A stretch of DNA of 64,000 nt from NCBI GenBank assembly GCA_963573315.1, contig OY752147.1, positions 868,001-932,000 of the forward strand, in the 5' to 3' direction. Below the pieces are notes generated by a model. It ran no database searches. It was given only the letters and a program-made list of their open reading frames with translations, and was not told where the DNA came from. Shown here one piece after another: positions 1-10,923 of this stretch. Position 1 is the first letter of the stretch. Every line of letters starts with the position of its first letter. Origin of the DNA: Entomortierella parvispora. Taxonomy: Eukaryota > Mortierellomycota > Mortierellomycetes > Mortierellales > Mortierellaceae. The position numbers and the translations under genes were made by a program.

Positions 1-2
1 GA

Positions 3-887
3 ACATTTTGGACCATTGACATCATGTGCTGGAGAGGTCACCCTGTTTATGAGTGCGAGACAGAATTCCGTTTTTGGTGGCTCAGAGGCAAGCTTGCAGA
101 GATCGAGAGCTTACAGGGCAAGTGGATTATAGGCCAAACCAAGGAATGGGACCAAGAGATGGCCAAGAAGAGACAAAAAAGAACCAGGCAAGCAAAGCGG
201 AAGCAAGAAAAAGCGGCATCAAATGGAGCAAAGTCTATGGAAACAGGAGATTCTGGATCGATCGCCCAGAACGCAAATGACCAGGAGGAAGGCGACGATA
301 GGGATGAAGAGGATGCCGCTGAAGGTATGGGCATGGACGAGGACAAAACAGGGCTTCATCAGCAACCAAAAAAATTCTGGCCTGTGGTATTCACACCTCT
401 TCCATACTTCAATGCGTCGACGAATCTTGTTCGACTTTTGGCGGAATCAATGCACTCCACACCAGCCCCCATGTCTCCAGCAATAAGTTCGTCTGTAGAT
501 ATGGACTCTCAAACATCAGACCTGGGCACCGACTTGAGTGGTAGCAGCCGAAGGAGAAAGTCGACAAGTATGACTGTCCTGGGAACAATGGGGCTCTCTG
601 GAGAAATTGCTGCGGCGGCATCCTTGTTTCCGGCACACGACAGTACACAAAAGTTGCGACAAGACACCACGTTGATTTTTGAGAAGGCGGCAGGTCTTGT
701 GTTTTTCAACAAAAAGACTATGTATGTACTAGGCACAACGCCTTTGTGTGGCTGGGTTGCGATGAATCAAGTCGGCGAGGTCTTCTTTGATGATGAGGGG
801 GGGATCGGCCCTGCGCCCGGAACCAGCGCAGTTGAAGGACGGGAGGTCGAGATGGAGGACGCTCTGGAAAAAATTCGCCTACAATAA
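3..887 (+). CDS. Snurportin-1 (m3G-cap import adaptor), C-terminal part, 5' end outside window
   Basis: Adaptor that binds the trimethylguanosine cap of spliceosomal snRNPs and hands them to importin-beta for nuclear import. The reading frame is open from the first bases of the window, before the first ATG at 24, so this is the 3' part of a longer gene. The opening block has the snurportin signature around the cap-binding pocket: TFWTIDIMCWRGHPVY, then the ETEFRFWW segment. A long acidic and Ser-rich insert follows (about residues 45-190). The frame then returns to the family pattern, with a conserved segment ending FFNKKTMYVLGTTPLCGW, equivalent to the family's TPL.GW end. The insert is much longer than in animal snurportins. 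The N-terminal importin-beta-binding domain is not visible. Family assignment is from remembered motifs; the match over the two conserved blocks is strong. Confidence 0.85.
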   Translation, partial: TFWTIDIMCWRGHPVYECETEFRFWWLRGKLAEIESLQGKWIIGQTKEWDQEMAKKRQKRTRQAKRKQEKAASNGAKSMETGDSGSIAQNANDQEEGDDRDEEDAAEGMGMDEDKTGLHQQPKKFWPVVFTPLPYFNASTNLVRLLAESMHSTPAPMSPAISSSVDMDSQTSDLGTDLSGSSRRRKSTSMTVLGTMGLSGEIAAAASLFPAHDSTQKLRQDTTLIFEKAAGLVFFNKKTMYVLGTTPLCGWVAMNQVGEVFFDDEGGIGPAPGTSAVEGREVEMEDALEKIRLQ

Positions 888-1043
888 AAGTCCATCACTC
901 TGTGGAGGTCATTTCCTTTAAACAGGGTACTAAATCTTTTTTTTTTTTTTTTTTTTCGTTGCCCAAAGCGCCTCTCCTTCTCCTCAGCTCCCTCCTCGCC
1001 CACATTCGCACCCTCACCAGAGGGAAATCCCATCAATCCTTCC

Positions 1044-3366
1044 ATGGACAAGTATCAGGTATGCCAACCGACCGCCGCCTCGATGCCTTTGCTCTCCCAT
1101 TCACCTCGTTCGTCTCTCACTCCTTTTTTTTATGACCCATTCACGCCTGTTGCCACCAGAAAATAGAAAAGCTCGGCGAAGGTAAATCCGACCGACTGGC
1201 ACGGTCTCTTGGGGGCGCCGTGAAATGGAAGGAATCCTGTCATTCAAATGGGCGGCTTTGTTCAAAGACAGACAGACAGACAGAGAGACAGACAGACAGA
1301 CAACTAGACAAACAGACAAACAGGCAGACAACCAGACAGACAACCAGACAGCCAACCAGACAGCCAGACAGACGCATGGGAGACTTCCTCCACGGGATCT
1401 CAGACAAACGCATTCATCTCTGCAAGAGACTTGTATAGTGTCTGTTCAAACAGCGACGCGGCGGTGCCTAACACGCGCATGCACTTGAGGCGACCGTCGA
1501 CATTCCACTTGCCTGGGGAAAAAAGACATTGTGGGGGGGCACATTGGACTTACTCCGTCAACGTGAATCGGCAAAGTTAACTTTCAATGTTTTATCGTAG
1601 GCACTTACGGCATTGTCTACAAGGCACAGAACAGGGAGACAAACGATGTGGTGGCATTAAAGCGAATTCGACTGGACAACGAGGAAGAGGGGGTAAAAAG
1701 GCCAGCTAAGGGAGAAAAGCAGAGGCGAGGAAACGCAACCTAAACTGTGCTCCTGGTTTGCAACGATCTTTGTCGTAGGTACCATGTACAGCCATCCGCG
1801 AGATTTCTCTATTGAAGGAACTCAAGCACCCCAACATTGTTCGGTAGGATTGATACCAGCTGAGGGCTCATAAAAGCAAGGTCGTCTATCCAGCACAGCC
1901 TACTCATTGTCTTTGCTCCCATTTTAGACTATACGATGTGTTGCACACGGAAAAAAAGCTGACATTGGTCTTTGAATATTTGGACTCGGACTTGAAAAAG
2001 TTTCTGGACACCTACAGTGGAGACATTGACGTCCTGACGATAAAGGTTTGAGCGTGCCTGCGTATCTCTCCATTAGATATGTTTCTGAGGGAGAGGCTAA
2101 CTAGTCCTCATTATCGCTTCTCACAGCAATTGATGTACCAACTTTTGAGAGGGATTGCCTATTGTCATGAGCATCGTGTACTCCATCGAGTAAGACCCTA
2201 CAGCTGTGGGCCATGAGGGATAGTATTTGTCATCCATACTTACAGTGCTCCACTACTGCTCTTTAGGACTTGAAGCCGCAAAACTTGCTGATCAACAAGA
2301 AAGGAGACTTGAAGCTTGGAGATTTTGGATTGGCGCGAGCGTTCGGAATCCCGGTTAGGAGTTATTCACATGAGGTAAGGCCATGTTCTCGAGGAATGCC
2401 CTCGTCAAGTCGACCTCAGGAAACTAAAGCTGTTGGTGCCATAGGTCGTAACACTCTGGTACAGGGCACCCGATGTATTGATGGGCTCCAAGCAATACTC
2501 GACTTCAATTGATATTTGGTCTGCGGGATGTATTTTTGCTGGTACGAAATCCGTATTATTTTTGAACTGAAGTCACTTCCGACCAGTGTGTTCCAATCTC
2601 TCATAATCACATAATCTGCTATACCACAACATTTTAGAAATGGCGTCTGGGAGACCGCTCTTTCCTGGGAGCTCTGTTAAGGATCAGTTGCTCAGAATCT
2701 TCAAGATTCTGGGAACACCATCTGAAGAAACTTGGCCAGGCGTTTCGCGGCTGCCAGAGTATCGACCGGACTTTCCATTATTTAACCCAATCCCACTTGA
2801 GAACTTGGTGCCCAAGCTGGATGGTACAGGCATCGATTTGCTAAGTGTAAGTTTGCAGGACAGGATAAAGTGGCATGACTGGTGCTTGTGCGTTGTTGTG
2901 TCTTGCGAGTCTGTGACCAAAATTGATCTATGGGGTGCATGTGCCTGCAGGATCAGGCGACAGGGCCGTGTTGATGTACGGAACATTGGCGGCTCAAGGA
3001 CCCAAAAAAAAAAAAAAAAAAAAAAAAAAAGAAACAAAGGTTGTGCAACCCGAGTCTGTGGGAGAAGCGTGTGATGATTGGTGGCGCGATCCCTGATGAG
3101 ACGATAGCAACGGCACGAAAATTGCCTATGTGGAGTCTCCCCTCTCGCCCTAACTGCCACTCCTCTCTCTCTCTATCTTGTTCCTAGCGTCTTGTGACAT
3201 ACAACCCTGACAAAAGGATATCGGCCGAAGCGGCGCTAACACGTAAGTAGCTTCTCATGTAAGGGACAAAAATGTGCGAGAAGTAAGGCTGAGTTTCTTG
3301 CTGTCCACTATTCTAGATCCTTATTTTGATGAGCTTCGGCGAAGAGATGGATCATCAACACAATAA
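1044..3366 (+). CDS. Cyclin-dependent kinase, PHO85/CDK5 subfamily (11 exons)
   Basis: Ser/Thr kinase of the PHO85/CDK5 group, which in fungi links phosphate status, cell cycle and glycogen control. I read exons 1044-1058, 1160-1181, 1601-1692, 1779-1843, 1928-2045, 2127-2189, 2267-2374, 2445-2541, 2638-2846, 3188-3242 and 3317-3366. All junctions are GT-AG with consistent phase and give 297 aa, the usual size. It starts [20 protein letters not shown]. The Gly-rich loop, VALKRIRL lysine, HRDLKPQN catalytic loop, [18 protein letters not shown] activation segment and C-terminal HPYF are all present. The cyclin-binding helix reads PCTAIRE rather than the PSTAIRE of yeast Pho85 or the PSSALRE of CDK5. 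The [11 protein letters not shown] segment is the strongest sign of this subfamily. Its 3' end converges on the F-box gene, with an AATAAA at about 3372. Confidence 0.93.
1264..1375. repeat. (GACA)n-type microsatellite inside CDK intron 2
   Basis: About 110 bp of imperfect CAGA/GACA tetranucleotide repeats, with AACC interruptions toward the 3' end. It lies wholly within the 419-bp second intron of the CDK gene, and its small ORFs are not genes. Confidence 0.9.
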
Positions 3367-3404
3367 GACTCAATAAAGAAAGGGCATGGGTTGTTGCTTC
3401 GCTT

Positions 3405-5735
3405 TTATTGGTGATCTTCGTTTGCCACACTATTTGTCCTGGACCTGACGGTTCCCTTCAATGTCACGAACTTGGGCCAGTGAATGCTAGTCCATTGATA
3501 TTCCTGCCTTGTCATCCGATGGTCGATATCCTGGATGCCAAGGACTTGCAAATTCTTGAGTCCAGAGAGCTGATCTAGACCTGACTTGAGAGTGAGTTCG
3601 AGTGACTTTGGAAAGGGTCGGGGTGGCTTTTCTAGGGAATGACCCAAGCTAAGAACTCTGAGCTTTGAGAACCGGCCAAGTTGAGCTAGCACCTTCCGTT
3701 GTAGTTCGAGTGAGTGGCGGTGTTGCTGCAATGTGGATTGAAGAGTGGGGAGGCGTGCAGTTGCTCTCTGTTGTGTGCCCATGTATAGTTCTCGTCCATG
3801 TTCTGCCATCATGTTGGAGTCGATTGCAACCCTTCTGACCTGGCTCATGAGCAAGATGCTCTCGTCAGCTGATGACCCTTGCGCCATCAACCATTCTTTC
3901 TCTATCAACTGCTCTTGCTCCACTGTCAATCTAGGAATTCCAACGATGGCACATTCGAGTTCCTCCAGTTCTTGACAGACCCAAGGCTTATGGATCATAT
4001 CCACGGCTCTCACAGCGAGTCCAAAGCCTTTCAGAACTCTTAGGTTCTTGCAAGTCGTCAGCAGCCTGACCAGTTCCTTTGAGCAATGTCCTTTGATCTC
4101 CAACGTCAACTCTTCCAGTAGTGGACAATGATCCGTGATAACTTCCAGCATGAATGGCCGGATTCTACCCAGGCACAAACTGATCAGGGACGGCATCCGA
4201 CCAAGAAGCGAAAAGAGTGCCGATCCTCGGTGCAGGGATGTTAGTTGGACCTCGAAATGTTGGACAGAGTGATCACAATGACCCTCCCGAAGCTGGATTT
4301 GAGTCATCTCTTTCATTTGCTTGGCCAAAAAGGCCACCAACAGTGCCGCCGGCTCAGGTTTGCACTCAAAGAGCCCACGTCCATCCGCAATGTTGATCAC
4401 CTGGCGCACGCTGGGCATCCGATGCAGCACCATATTGAGCCCCCAAAGCTGACGCATCGGAGCTTTGAGTTGTTCCAGGGCCACCCATTGGATCGGCACC
4501 AGAGCCAAGCGCAGACACCCTCGGCCGCCAATCGTTAAAGACTTGAGGGCCAAGTTGTTTGATCTCTCAGTTCCTGATCCACGCAGGGCCGTGGACGAGC
4601 CATAGTCATGACTCAAGAGGTCGGGCAACTCTGGGCCGTTGTGGAGAGTGCGGAAGCTGGCCATTGTCAAGTGCTCTAAAGCAGGAAAGACGACCTGAAC
4701 TAGAGCTGCTAAGGCCGCAGGTTCGACATTTTGTAGCTTTAGGATTCGAACTTTGGGGTTCACAAAGAGATGCCTTCGCTCCTCAGAGGAGGGCAGCAGA
4801 CACTCTTGGTTGTAATTGCTTAGATCAAGAGACTGGAGAGAACCCAAACCAAAATTAGCTAGGATGGGAAGGGTCCACGTCTCGTGGCCGTTGGCGAGGT
4901 GGAGTCGAAAGTGTTGAAGGTAAGGCAGACGCTGCAAAGTCGTTGCCAAAAACTGAACTCCTGGCGCAAGGGAGGATGACGACAGAGACGATGTAGATGT
5001 CTCTTTCAAGGCTTTCAAGGAGGTGACCGAGGCGGTGTTGTCGTTGTCATTATTGTTCTTGTTCTTGTTCTTGTTGGTCCCGAGTCGAAAGGGGACTGGA
5101 TTTGACGATAGAAAGAATTCGATCCGACGGAGACTTTGGTTGTTGTGGATGAGTTGCCAGATGGCCCGCATCTGGTTCTTCATGCCGCTGTTACGGGACA
5201 GAGTCGGATCGGGATCATAAAAGACCTCGGAGGGGACGTCTGTCAACAAGGATTCGGTCCTCGTGGCGGTGTGGTTGGATTTTGATCCCGAACGCGAAGA
5301 TGGAAACCACCTTGGGCCATCACAAGTGGCCCTAAGGGTCTGGAGTTGCGAATGCCCCTGAGACCGGTGTAGATCGAGGAACAGGTGGACGGTGTAGTGG
5401 ACGCTGGTGTTGAGATGACGCACAAACGGGCCTAGCTTGCGGAAGAGGGACGTAGCCTCGTCCTTGCGAGGGTCAGACGACGGGTACGAGGGCGGGGAGG
5501 TGGTTGGGCTACGGATATCGGCCTCCTTGAGGATCTTTCTCCAGGGCAGATCGGTATCGTCGCAGTGGGACCAGAGGAAGGGAGCAAAGACAAAGTACCA
5601 GAGTCTCGAGACACCTACACAGTGGAGCAGATCACAGTAGTCAAGAGAAAGAGCGATGGAGTTGAGGAGCTCGGGCAAGTGCAGAACATGTGTGGGGGAA
5701 CTAAGGCCGTTGGCCGCAACACGAGGGGATTGCAT
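3405..5735 (-). CDS. F-box / leucine-rich-repeat-like protein
   Basis: Single-exon protein of 776 aa. I chose the ATG at 5735 (MQSPRVAANG) because the upstream open frame is only Ser/Leu/Pro-rich low complexity from the promoter. Residues about 18-55 form an F-box-like helix bundle (LHLPELLNSIALSLDYCDLL, then VSRLWYFVFAPFLW). The rest contains irregular leucine-rich repeats (for example LQSLDLSNYN, LEHLTMASF, LRVLSLGHS). That is the usual layout of substrate-recognition subunits of SCF ubiquitin ligases: the F-box binds Skp1 and the repeats bind the target. The substrate cannot be inferred. Such genes form large expanded families in early-diverging fungi. It shares a promoter region with PHO8 and ends 38 bp from the CDK stop. 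Confidence 0.8.
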   Translation of the reverse strand: MQSPRVAANGLSSPTHVLHLPELLNSIALSLDYCDLLHCVGVSRLWYFVFAPFLWSHCDDTDLPWRKILKEADIRSPTTSPPSYPSSDPRKDEATSLFRKLGPFVRHLNTSVHYTVHLFLDLHRSQGHSQLQTLRATCDGPRWFPSSRSGSKSNHTATRTESLLTDVPSEVFYDPDPTLSRNSGMKNQMRAIWQLIHNNQSLRRIEFFLSSNPVPFRLGTNKNKNKNNNDNDNTASVTSLKALKETSTSSLSSSSLAPGVQFLATTLQRLPYLQHFRLHLANGHETWTLPILANFGLGSLQSLDLSNYNQECLLPSSEERRHLFVNPKVRILKLQNVEPAALAALVQVVFPALEHLTMASFRTLHNGPELPDLLSHDYGSSTALRGSGTERSNNLALKSLTIGGRGCLRLALVPIQWVALEQLKAPMRQLWGLNMVLHRMPSVRQVINIADGRGLFECKPEPAALLVAFLAKQMKEMTQIQLREGHCDHSVQHFEVQLTSLHRGSALFSLLGRMPSLISLCLGRIRPFMLEVITDHCPLLEELTLEIKGHCSKELVRLLTTCKNLRVLKGFGLAVRAVDMIHKPWVCQELEELECAIVGIPRLTVEQEQLIEKEWLMAQGSSADESILLMSQVRRVAIDSNMMAEHGRELYMGTQQRATARLPTLQSTLQQHRHSLELQRKVLAQLGRFSKLRVLSLGHSLEKPPRPFPKSLELTLKSGLDQLSGLKNLQVLGIQDIDHRMTRQEYQWTSIHWPKFVTLKGTVRSRTNSVANEDHQ

Positions 5736-6276
5736 GACTGAGAAATGGAGTGGCAGCGGAGGAGGAGGAGGGGAAACATAAAAGGGAGGAGTTTGGGAGT
5801 GCGAGAGAAAGAGAAGAGAAGGAAAAGAAAGAAAGAGAGAGAGAGAGAGAGAGACCGTGTGGGACACGGAGGAGTGATTGTCGTCAGTGGTGGTGGGGGG
5901 GATCAAGAAGGAGGAGAAAAGAAGGAGGAGGGTTTGTTTGTTTGTTTGGTTGGTTGTTGTTGCTATTCAAGGGTCGAAGGGTTTGGCAGGCTCATCCGGT
6001 GTAGTGTACTGTAGGGTCGGGCAGGGGGGGAGCGAGTGGGGACATGCCCGCAGGTGGTTCGCAGGAAGGCGCGCCCCGTGCGAGCAGGCAAGCACGCGAA
6101 CGAGCGAGTGCAAGTGCAGAAGCAGCGCGAGAACGGCGGGCTGGAGTGAGTGAACTGCACTGTTTGGATGTGCATGCACATGTAGAGGGAGCGGGAGTGG
6201 TCTTGCCCCCTAGGGTTGGTGGTGGTGGTGACCCCACACACTCCCACAGCAGATCGTGTGTGGTTGGGGTGGTTTG
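5736..6276. other. Intergenic promoter region between the F-box gene and PHO8
   Basis: No supported gene. It holds a GA/CT-rich stretch with (GA)n at about 5833-5853, several G-runs, and GC-rich sequence near 6050-6150. The several overlapping ORFs on both strands are compositional. Confidence 0.6.
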
Positions 6277-6302
6277 CACGTGACCTTGAAACGGGTCACG
6301 TG
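6277..6302. promoter_or_regulatory. Paired CACGTG E-boxes upstream of alkaline phosphatase
   Basis: CACGTG occurs at 6277-6282 and again at 6297-6302, 20 bp apart and about 180 bp upstream of the PHO8 ATG. CACGTG is the core site of Pho4/NUC-1-type bHLH activators, which drive PHO8 in yeast. Use in this organism is inferred. The hexamer is also a general bHLH site, and it lies between two divergent genes. Confidence 0.5.
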
Positions 6303-6395
6303 ATTTTCTCTTTTCTTTGCATTTGGTGGCGTGTCCTTTTTTGGGTCCGTTCGCCTCCCACAAAAAGGCAGTTTAGCCAGGCACAGTTATCATCG

Positions 6396-6430
6396 TCCAT
6401 CCCATCCCATCCCATCCCATCCCATCCATC
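6396..6430. repeat. (CCCAT)n pentanucleotide repeat in the PHO8 5' leader
   Basis: Seven or so tandem CCCAT units followed by a CT-rich tract that runs to the PHO8 start codon. Confidence 0.85.
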
Positions 6431-6479
6431 CCTCTCTCACTCTCCTCTCACTCTCCTCTCCCCTCACTCCCCATCAGTC

Positions 6480-8577
6480 ATGGTCCGCCGTGAATCCACT
6501 GCTCCCCTCCTCGCAAACGAGGATCCCCGCGATTCCTTCGACGAGGACGAGCGCGAGCTGCTCAAACAAGAGGAACGCAGCCAGATTCGCCGGGTAAGGT
6601 GCCAAAGTCCCTCCGTTTCAGCGTCCGCCATGCGCCATGTCCGCCTCTCTCCATCTACTAACTGTACTGCTGCAACCATCTCGCCATCCAGGAGCGAAGA
6701 CGCTTGTGTCTCTGCCTCGGACTCGCGGTCGTCCTGGCTTCCGCCGCTGCCATCACAACAGCTTACTTCATCACTCGCGGTTCTCCTCTTGGTATGAATG
6801 GCAAACATTCCTGTGCTCATCAGCTACGCCCGTTTATCCACTCCTGACCTCCTTTTCTGTGTTCCCAACTGTGCACCTCCTTGCCCCGCACCAGGTCCCG
6901 GCCACAAGCGCAATGTCATCATGATGGTCTCGGACGGGTTCGGTCCTGCGTCCCAAACCTATGGTCGTTCCTACTGGCAGTATACAAACAACTACACCAG
7001 TGGCGAACTCACCTCGTTGGACCGGATCCTGGTCGGTGCCTCCCGCACCCGCAGCAGTGACAGCCTTGTGACTGACTCGGCTGCTGGTGCCACTGCCTTT
7101 TCTTGCGCCAAAAAGTCGTACAATGCTGCAATTGCAGGTATGGCCCCGCCTTGCGTCTGCTGCTGCTCTTGATCTATCCGTGGACTATTTCTCTAATGCT
7201 CGACCTGGCTTCATATAGTTGATCCCAATGGCGTCCCTTGCGGCACCGTCCTCGAGGCGGCCAAGCAACGTGGTATGCTTACTGGATTGGTTGTCACCAG
7301 CAGAGTGACTCACGCAACCCCTGCTGCCTTCTCTGCCCATGTGCTACATCGGGACATGGAGGCCGATATTGCTGTTCAACAAATGGGCGACTACACTCTG
7401 GGACGCCAGGTCGACTTGATGCTCGGTGGTGGGCGATGCTTCTTCTTGCCCAACACGACTGAAGGAGGCTGCAGACCTGATGGAAGAAATCTGATCAAGG
7501 AAAGTGCAAATTACGAGTGGAAACACGTCTTGAATTACTCTCAGTACAAAGACTTGCTGGTGAAGAACAAAGGCACTTTGCCTTTGCCCGCCATGGGTCT
7601 GTTTCACCCTAGCCACATGAATTTTGAGATTGATCGCAAGGAAGACGAGGAACCGTCCTTGAGCGAGATGGCCCGTGATGCCCTGCAATCCTTGAAGGCT
7701 CATGCAGCAAAAAAAAACCAGGGTTTCTTCCTGATGATCGAAGGTTCCAGAATCGACATGGCCGCTCACAACAACGATCCTGTGGCACATGTCCACGAGA
7801 TTCTGGAGTATCACCGAGTAATCCAGGATGTGCGCAAATTTGTGGCAGACAATCCTGACACAGTCATGATTTCGACTAGCGACCATGAGACGGGTGGCTT
7901 TACTCTTGGATTGCAGCCGGACCCCAACACCTACCCCGACTACCTCTGGAGACCCCAGGTCATTGAACGTGCGACAACCTCGACCGAGATCTTGACCGGT
8001 GACTTGATTGCCTACCATAATCAAAACCAGGGACTGAGCGCCACCCAGAAATTCATCCGCAAGGAGATTCTTGGGCAAGGACTCGGCATCTCTGATGCCT
8101 CAGAGGAAGAGATCGAGTTCCTGTCCAACCCAGATGCGATCGCCAACGATATTCTGCGGTTCTTGGGCCATGCCATCAGCCGTCGCGCCAACTTGGGCTG
8201 GACCACCATGGGACACACCGGTGTGGACGTGAACCTTTACGCAGAAACAGCCAAGGAAGTCGACAGATCTGTTCTTGATGGATTGAGAGGCAACCATGAA
8301 AACACCGATATTGGAGACTACATCACCTGGTACCTTGGATTGGACCTGGAGTCGATCACGTCCCGTCTTGTCCAGTATGTGGTTTTATTGTTTTTATTTT
8401 AAACATTACTCGAGAACGCATGTTCTTTTTTTCTTTTTCTGTTTTTTTTGGACTTCGCCAACTAACCAGTCTTGCTCCTTTTTTTCTCACAGGTCTTCTA
8501 CGAAATGGTTCAAGCAGAAGAATGCATTCTCTGCTTCGGAACTCACCCACAGTCTCCACGAGGAAACAGGGCACTAG
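6480..8577 (+). CDS. Vacuolar-type alkaline phosphatase (PHO8 family), 5 exons
   Basis: Repressible alkaline phosphatase, a type II membrane enzyme that hydrolyses phosphomonoesters in the vacuole. Exons are 6480-6593, 6692-6791, 6895-7137, 7219-8374 and 8493-8577, all GT-AG with consistent phases, giving 565 aa (yeast Pho8 is about the same length). A short acidic cytosolic tail (residues 1-45) precedes a hydrophobic anchor (about 45-65: LCLCLGLAVVLASAAAITTA). The catalytic domain starts at GHKRNVIMMVSDGFGP with its metal-binding Asp. The nucleophile serine lies in VTDSAAGATAF. Further metal ligands lie in MIEGSRIDMAAHNNDP, STSDHETGG and TMGHTGVDV. All family active-site motifs are present. 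Paired CACGTG boxes upstream fit phosphate control. Two AATAAA signals follow at about 8648-8664. Confidence 0.95.
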
Positions 8578-8764
8578 ATTTTATCAACAATATATATCCC
8601 TTGGACTGTCAGTTGGGCAAATTTGCCCGGTCCATCTTAGTCTCGAATAAAAGCAGCGCTGAATAAAAGTGCTGCATAAGCCACACACCCTTGTTCACAT
8701 TAATAAAGCCAGGATAAAAGTTAAATTAAATTTTATTAAAATCATAAAATCATATGAACCAATC

Positions 8765-10599
8765 ATGAATCAACCACATCGCCGCATGAGCACATCTCTT
8801 GAAACATGGGTTGGAGATGGAGAGATGCCAAGCGACCACCAAGGCAACATTGACGTAGTCGAGCACGTTGTCCAGTACAGAAGTCATGATATTCAAGGAG
8901 AGCAGGACAACGAGTGGTGCGGCCTGAATGAAGACGAGGATGACTTGGCTCATGGGCAAGTAGCAGCAAAGGCCAGGCGAGGGAGAAAGAGGAAAAATTC
9001 AGTGGCACTGAAGCTCCCAGATCCACCAGCATTTGAGCCCTTGATCCTACCGACTCATCATGCCAGGGTCATCTTACCAGATATTTTCAACGACACGATT
9101 CCAGCACCAGTTACGATCTTCCGTCTTTTCTTTTCGGATGACATACTTGATACGATTGTCGCCAATACGAACTCGTATGCAGCTGAAAAGAATGCTGGCT
9201 CCGTTGGTCGTGCTTGGAAGTCTATCACCAGGAACGAACTTGTTATCTGGCTTGCACTGACGATCTACATTGGGATACATAGAATGAAATCAAAAGCATG
9301 CTGGAACACCGATCGCAAAGACCCGATCCACGACATATCCAAGTTCATGTCACTTACTCGCTACGATCAAATCAAGCGCTACCTCCATGTGTCTGATGTA
9401 TCCGCCCCAAAGGAACCTTATTGGAGCAAGCTGGAGCCTTTGCTCTCTCGGGTCCAAGATATCTCAAAGCGACACTATGTCCCGTCATCGAATGTCTCTG
9501 TTGACGAGATGATGATACGCTTCTCAGGCCGCAGCGCTCATACGGTTCGAATGAAGAACAAGCCAATACCCAAAGGATTCAAGTTCTTTCCCTTTGCGAT
9601 GCAGGGTATACCTATACGTTCATTCCCACCTCTCGACTCGAGAAGACTCGCGTCGCTCAAGTACCAGGACTTACTCAAACAGGAAATGACGTCAATCACC
9701 TCGTCCAACAACTCCCACAACATTTGCAGTTCAGGGTCTTCATGGATAACTACTTCACCAGTGTAAAGCTATTTCAACACTTTCGAAACATGAATGTTGG
9801 AGCCTGTGGGACAGCACGACGGCAAGCTGGAATCCCTAAAGAGTTGCTGGTGGACAAGAGTGTCAAGTCGAATTGGGATACGCGGTCTGGCGTCGTAATT
9901 GATGGAGTGCTGGCAATTTTTTGGCAGGACAATGGCCCAGTAACCATGCTCACCACAATTCATGGAATGATAGGAGATGAGTGGGAGGTTATTCGAGAGA
10001 GGCGCAAGCCTCGTAATACAAGCGCTAATGGCGCTAAGGTGCAGAGGGTTTTTGGAACATGCAGCAGGAAACATCTCAAGATCCTCAAGGTCATCGACGA
10101 TTACAATAACCATATGGGAGGTGTAGACATTGCTAATCAACTTCGATCGTACTACAGCACACAGCAAACAGCTCGTCGAAACTGGATGTCCATCTTTTTC
10201 TGGTTACTGGATATAACAATCATTAACAGCTACATGATCTCAAGGCTAAAAGGATCTCTTCTTCGACATAAACAGTTTCGCAATAGTTTGATCTGGGGAC
10301 TGATCAATTCTGTCAATAACAAGAAAAGATGTCTCCGCCACGGACTTAATGAAGAGGAAGCGCTGGGCGCGTGGACATCAAGACGACCAAGGGTTGACAA
10401 CACATTTGTTCTCTCAGATGACCGACTCTCAGATGCCGATCATCTTGTTACCCACCGAGCGCAACGGGCGACATGTCTTCTGTGTTCTTGGAAGTATCGA
10501 ACCAATAAAATCTTCGTGGAGCAAAGCGGCCCGAAGCAGAGTAACCTCTGGTGCCAGATATGCCAAGTTCCACTCTGTGTGAACAAGGATCGCGACTGA
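8765..10599 (+). pseudogene. piggyBac-type DDE transposase (DDE_Tnp_1_7), one frameshift
   Basis: Transposase of the piggyBac/PGBD family. The first frame (8765 to about 9595) carries the N-terminal acidic/basic region, the conserved NELVIWLALTIYIGIHRMKS block and the first catalytic Asp in SVDEMMIRFSGR, then KPIPKGFKFF. The second frame (ending 10599) continues with MDNYFTSVKLFQHF (second Asp), NNHMGGVDIANQLRSYY (third Asp) and a C-terminal cysteine-rich finger (CLLCSW...CQICQVPLC). The join needs a one-base shift within 9583-9595. Read in the second frame, the sequence from there (CDAGYTYTF...) matches the family, so this is a one-base deletion rather than an intron. TTAA-flanked CCC ends were not found on either side. 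Confidence 0.85.
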
Positions 10600-10923
10600 T
10601 TCAGAGAGTACCACACGTGAATAAATAAGTGTGGTTATTGTGCTTTGCACCTAAAAAAAAATAAACTTGCAGATATCATGATGATAAAATATATAGAGGC
10701 ACGTGAACATGGACGTAGGATAAATAAAATATCAAAAGGCGTAGGGTGCGTTTTGGAACCGATGAGTATATTCGTATTTTACCTGGCATCCGTTTATTTG
10801 TAGTATACCAGCGAACTTTTTACGCATCCAAAAAGCGTAAAAAGATGAGAAACAGCTATTCGGACAGCAGTATTTATACTGCAACGTGCTTGTTGCTTCT
10901 CAAACTCATCACCCCGCATCCCA

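Noticed and set aside
5745-6363. ORFs on both strands between the F-box and PHO8 genes
   Set aside because: Low-complexity translations of GA-rich and GC-rich promoter sequence.
9583-9600. Programmed -1 frameshift at TTTCCCT in the piggyBac gene
   Set aside because: The heptamer is not in the required codon register, and a single missing base explains the family alignment.
9606-9728. GT-AG intron in the piggyBac gene instead of a frameshift
   Set aside because: The segment codes for conserved family sequence in the other frame, so it is exon.
10868-10885. GCAGTATTTATACTGC hairpin upstream of the IS630/Tc1-type transposase as a terminal repeat
   Set aside because: It is a local palindrome with a TATA-like centre and has no partner at the other end.
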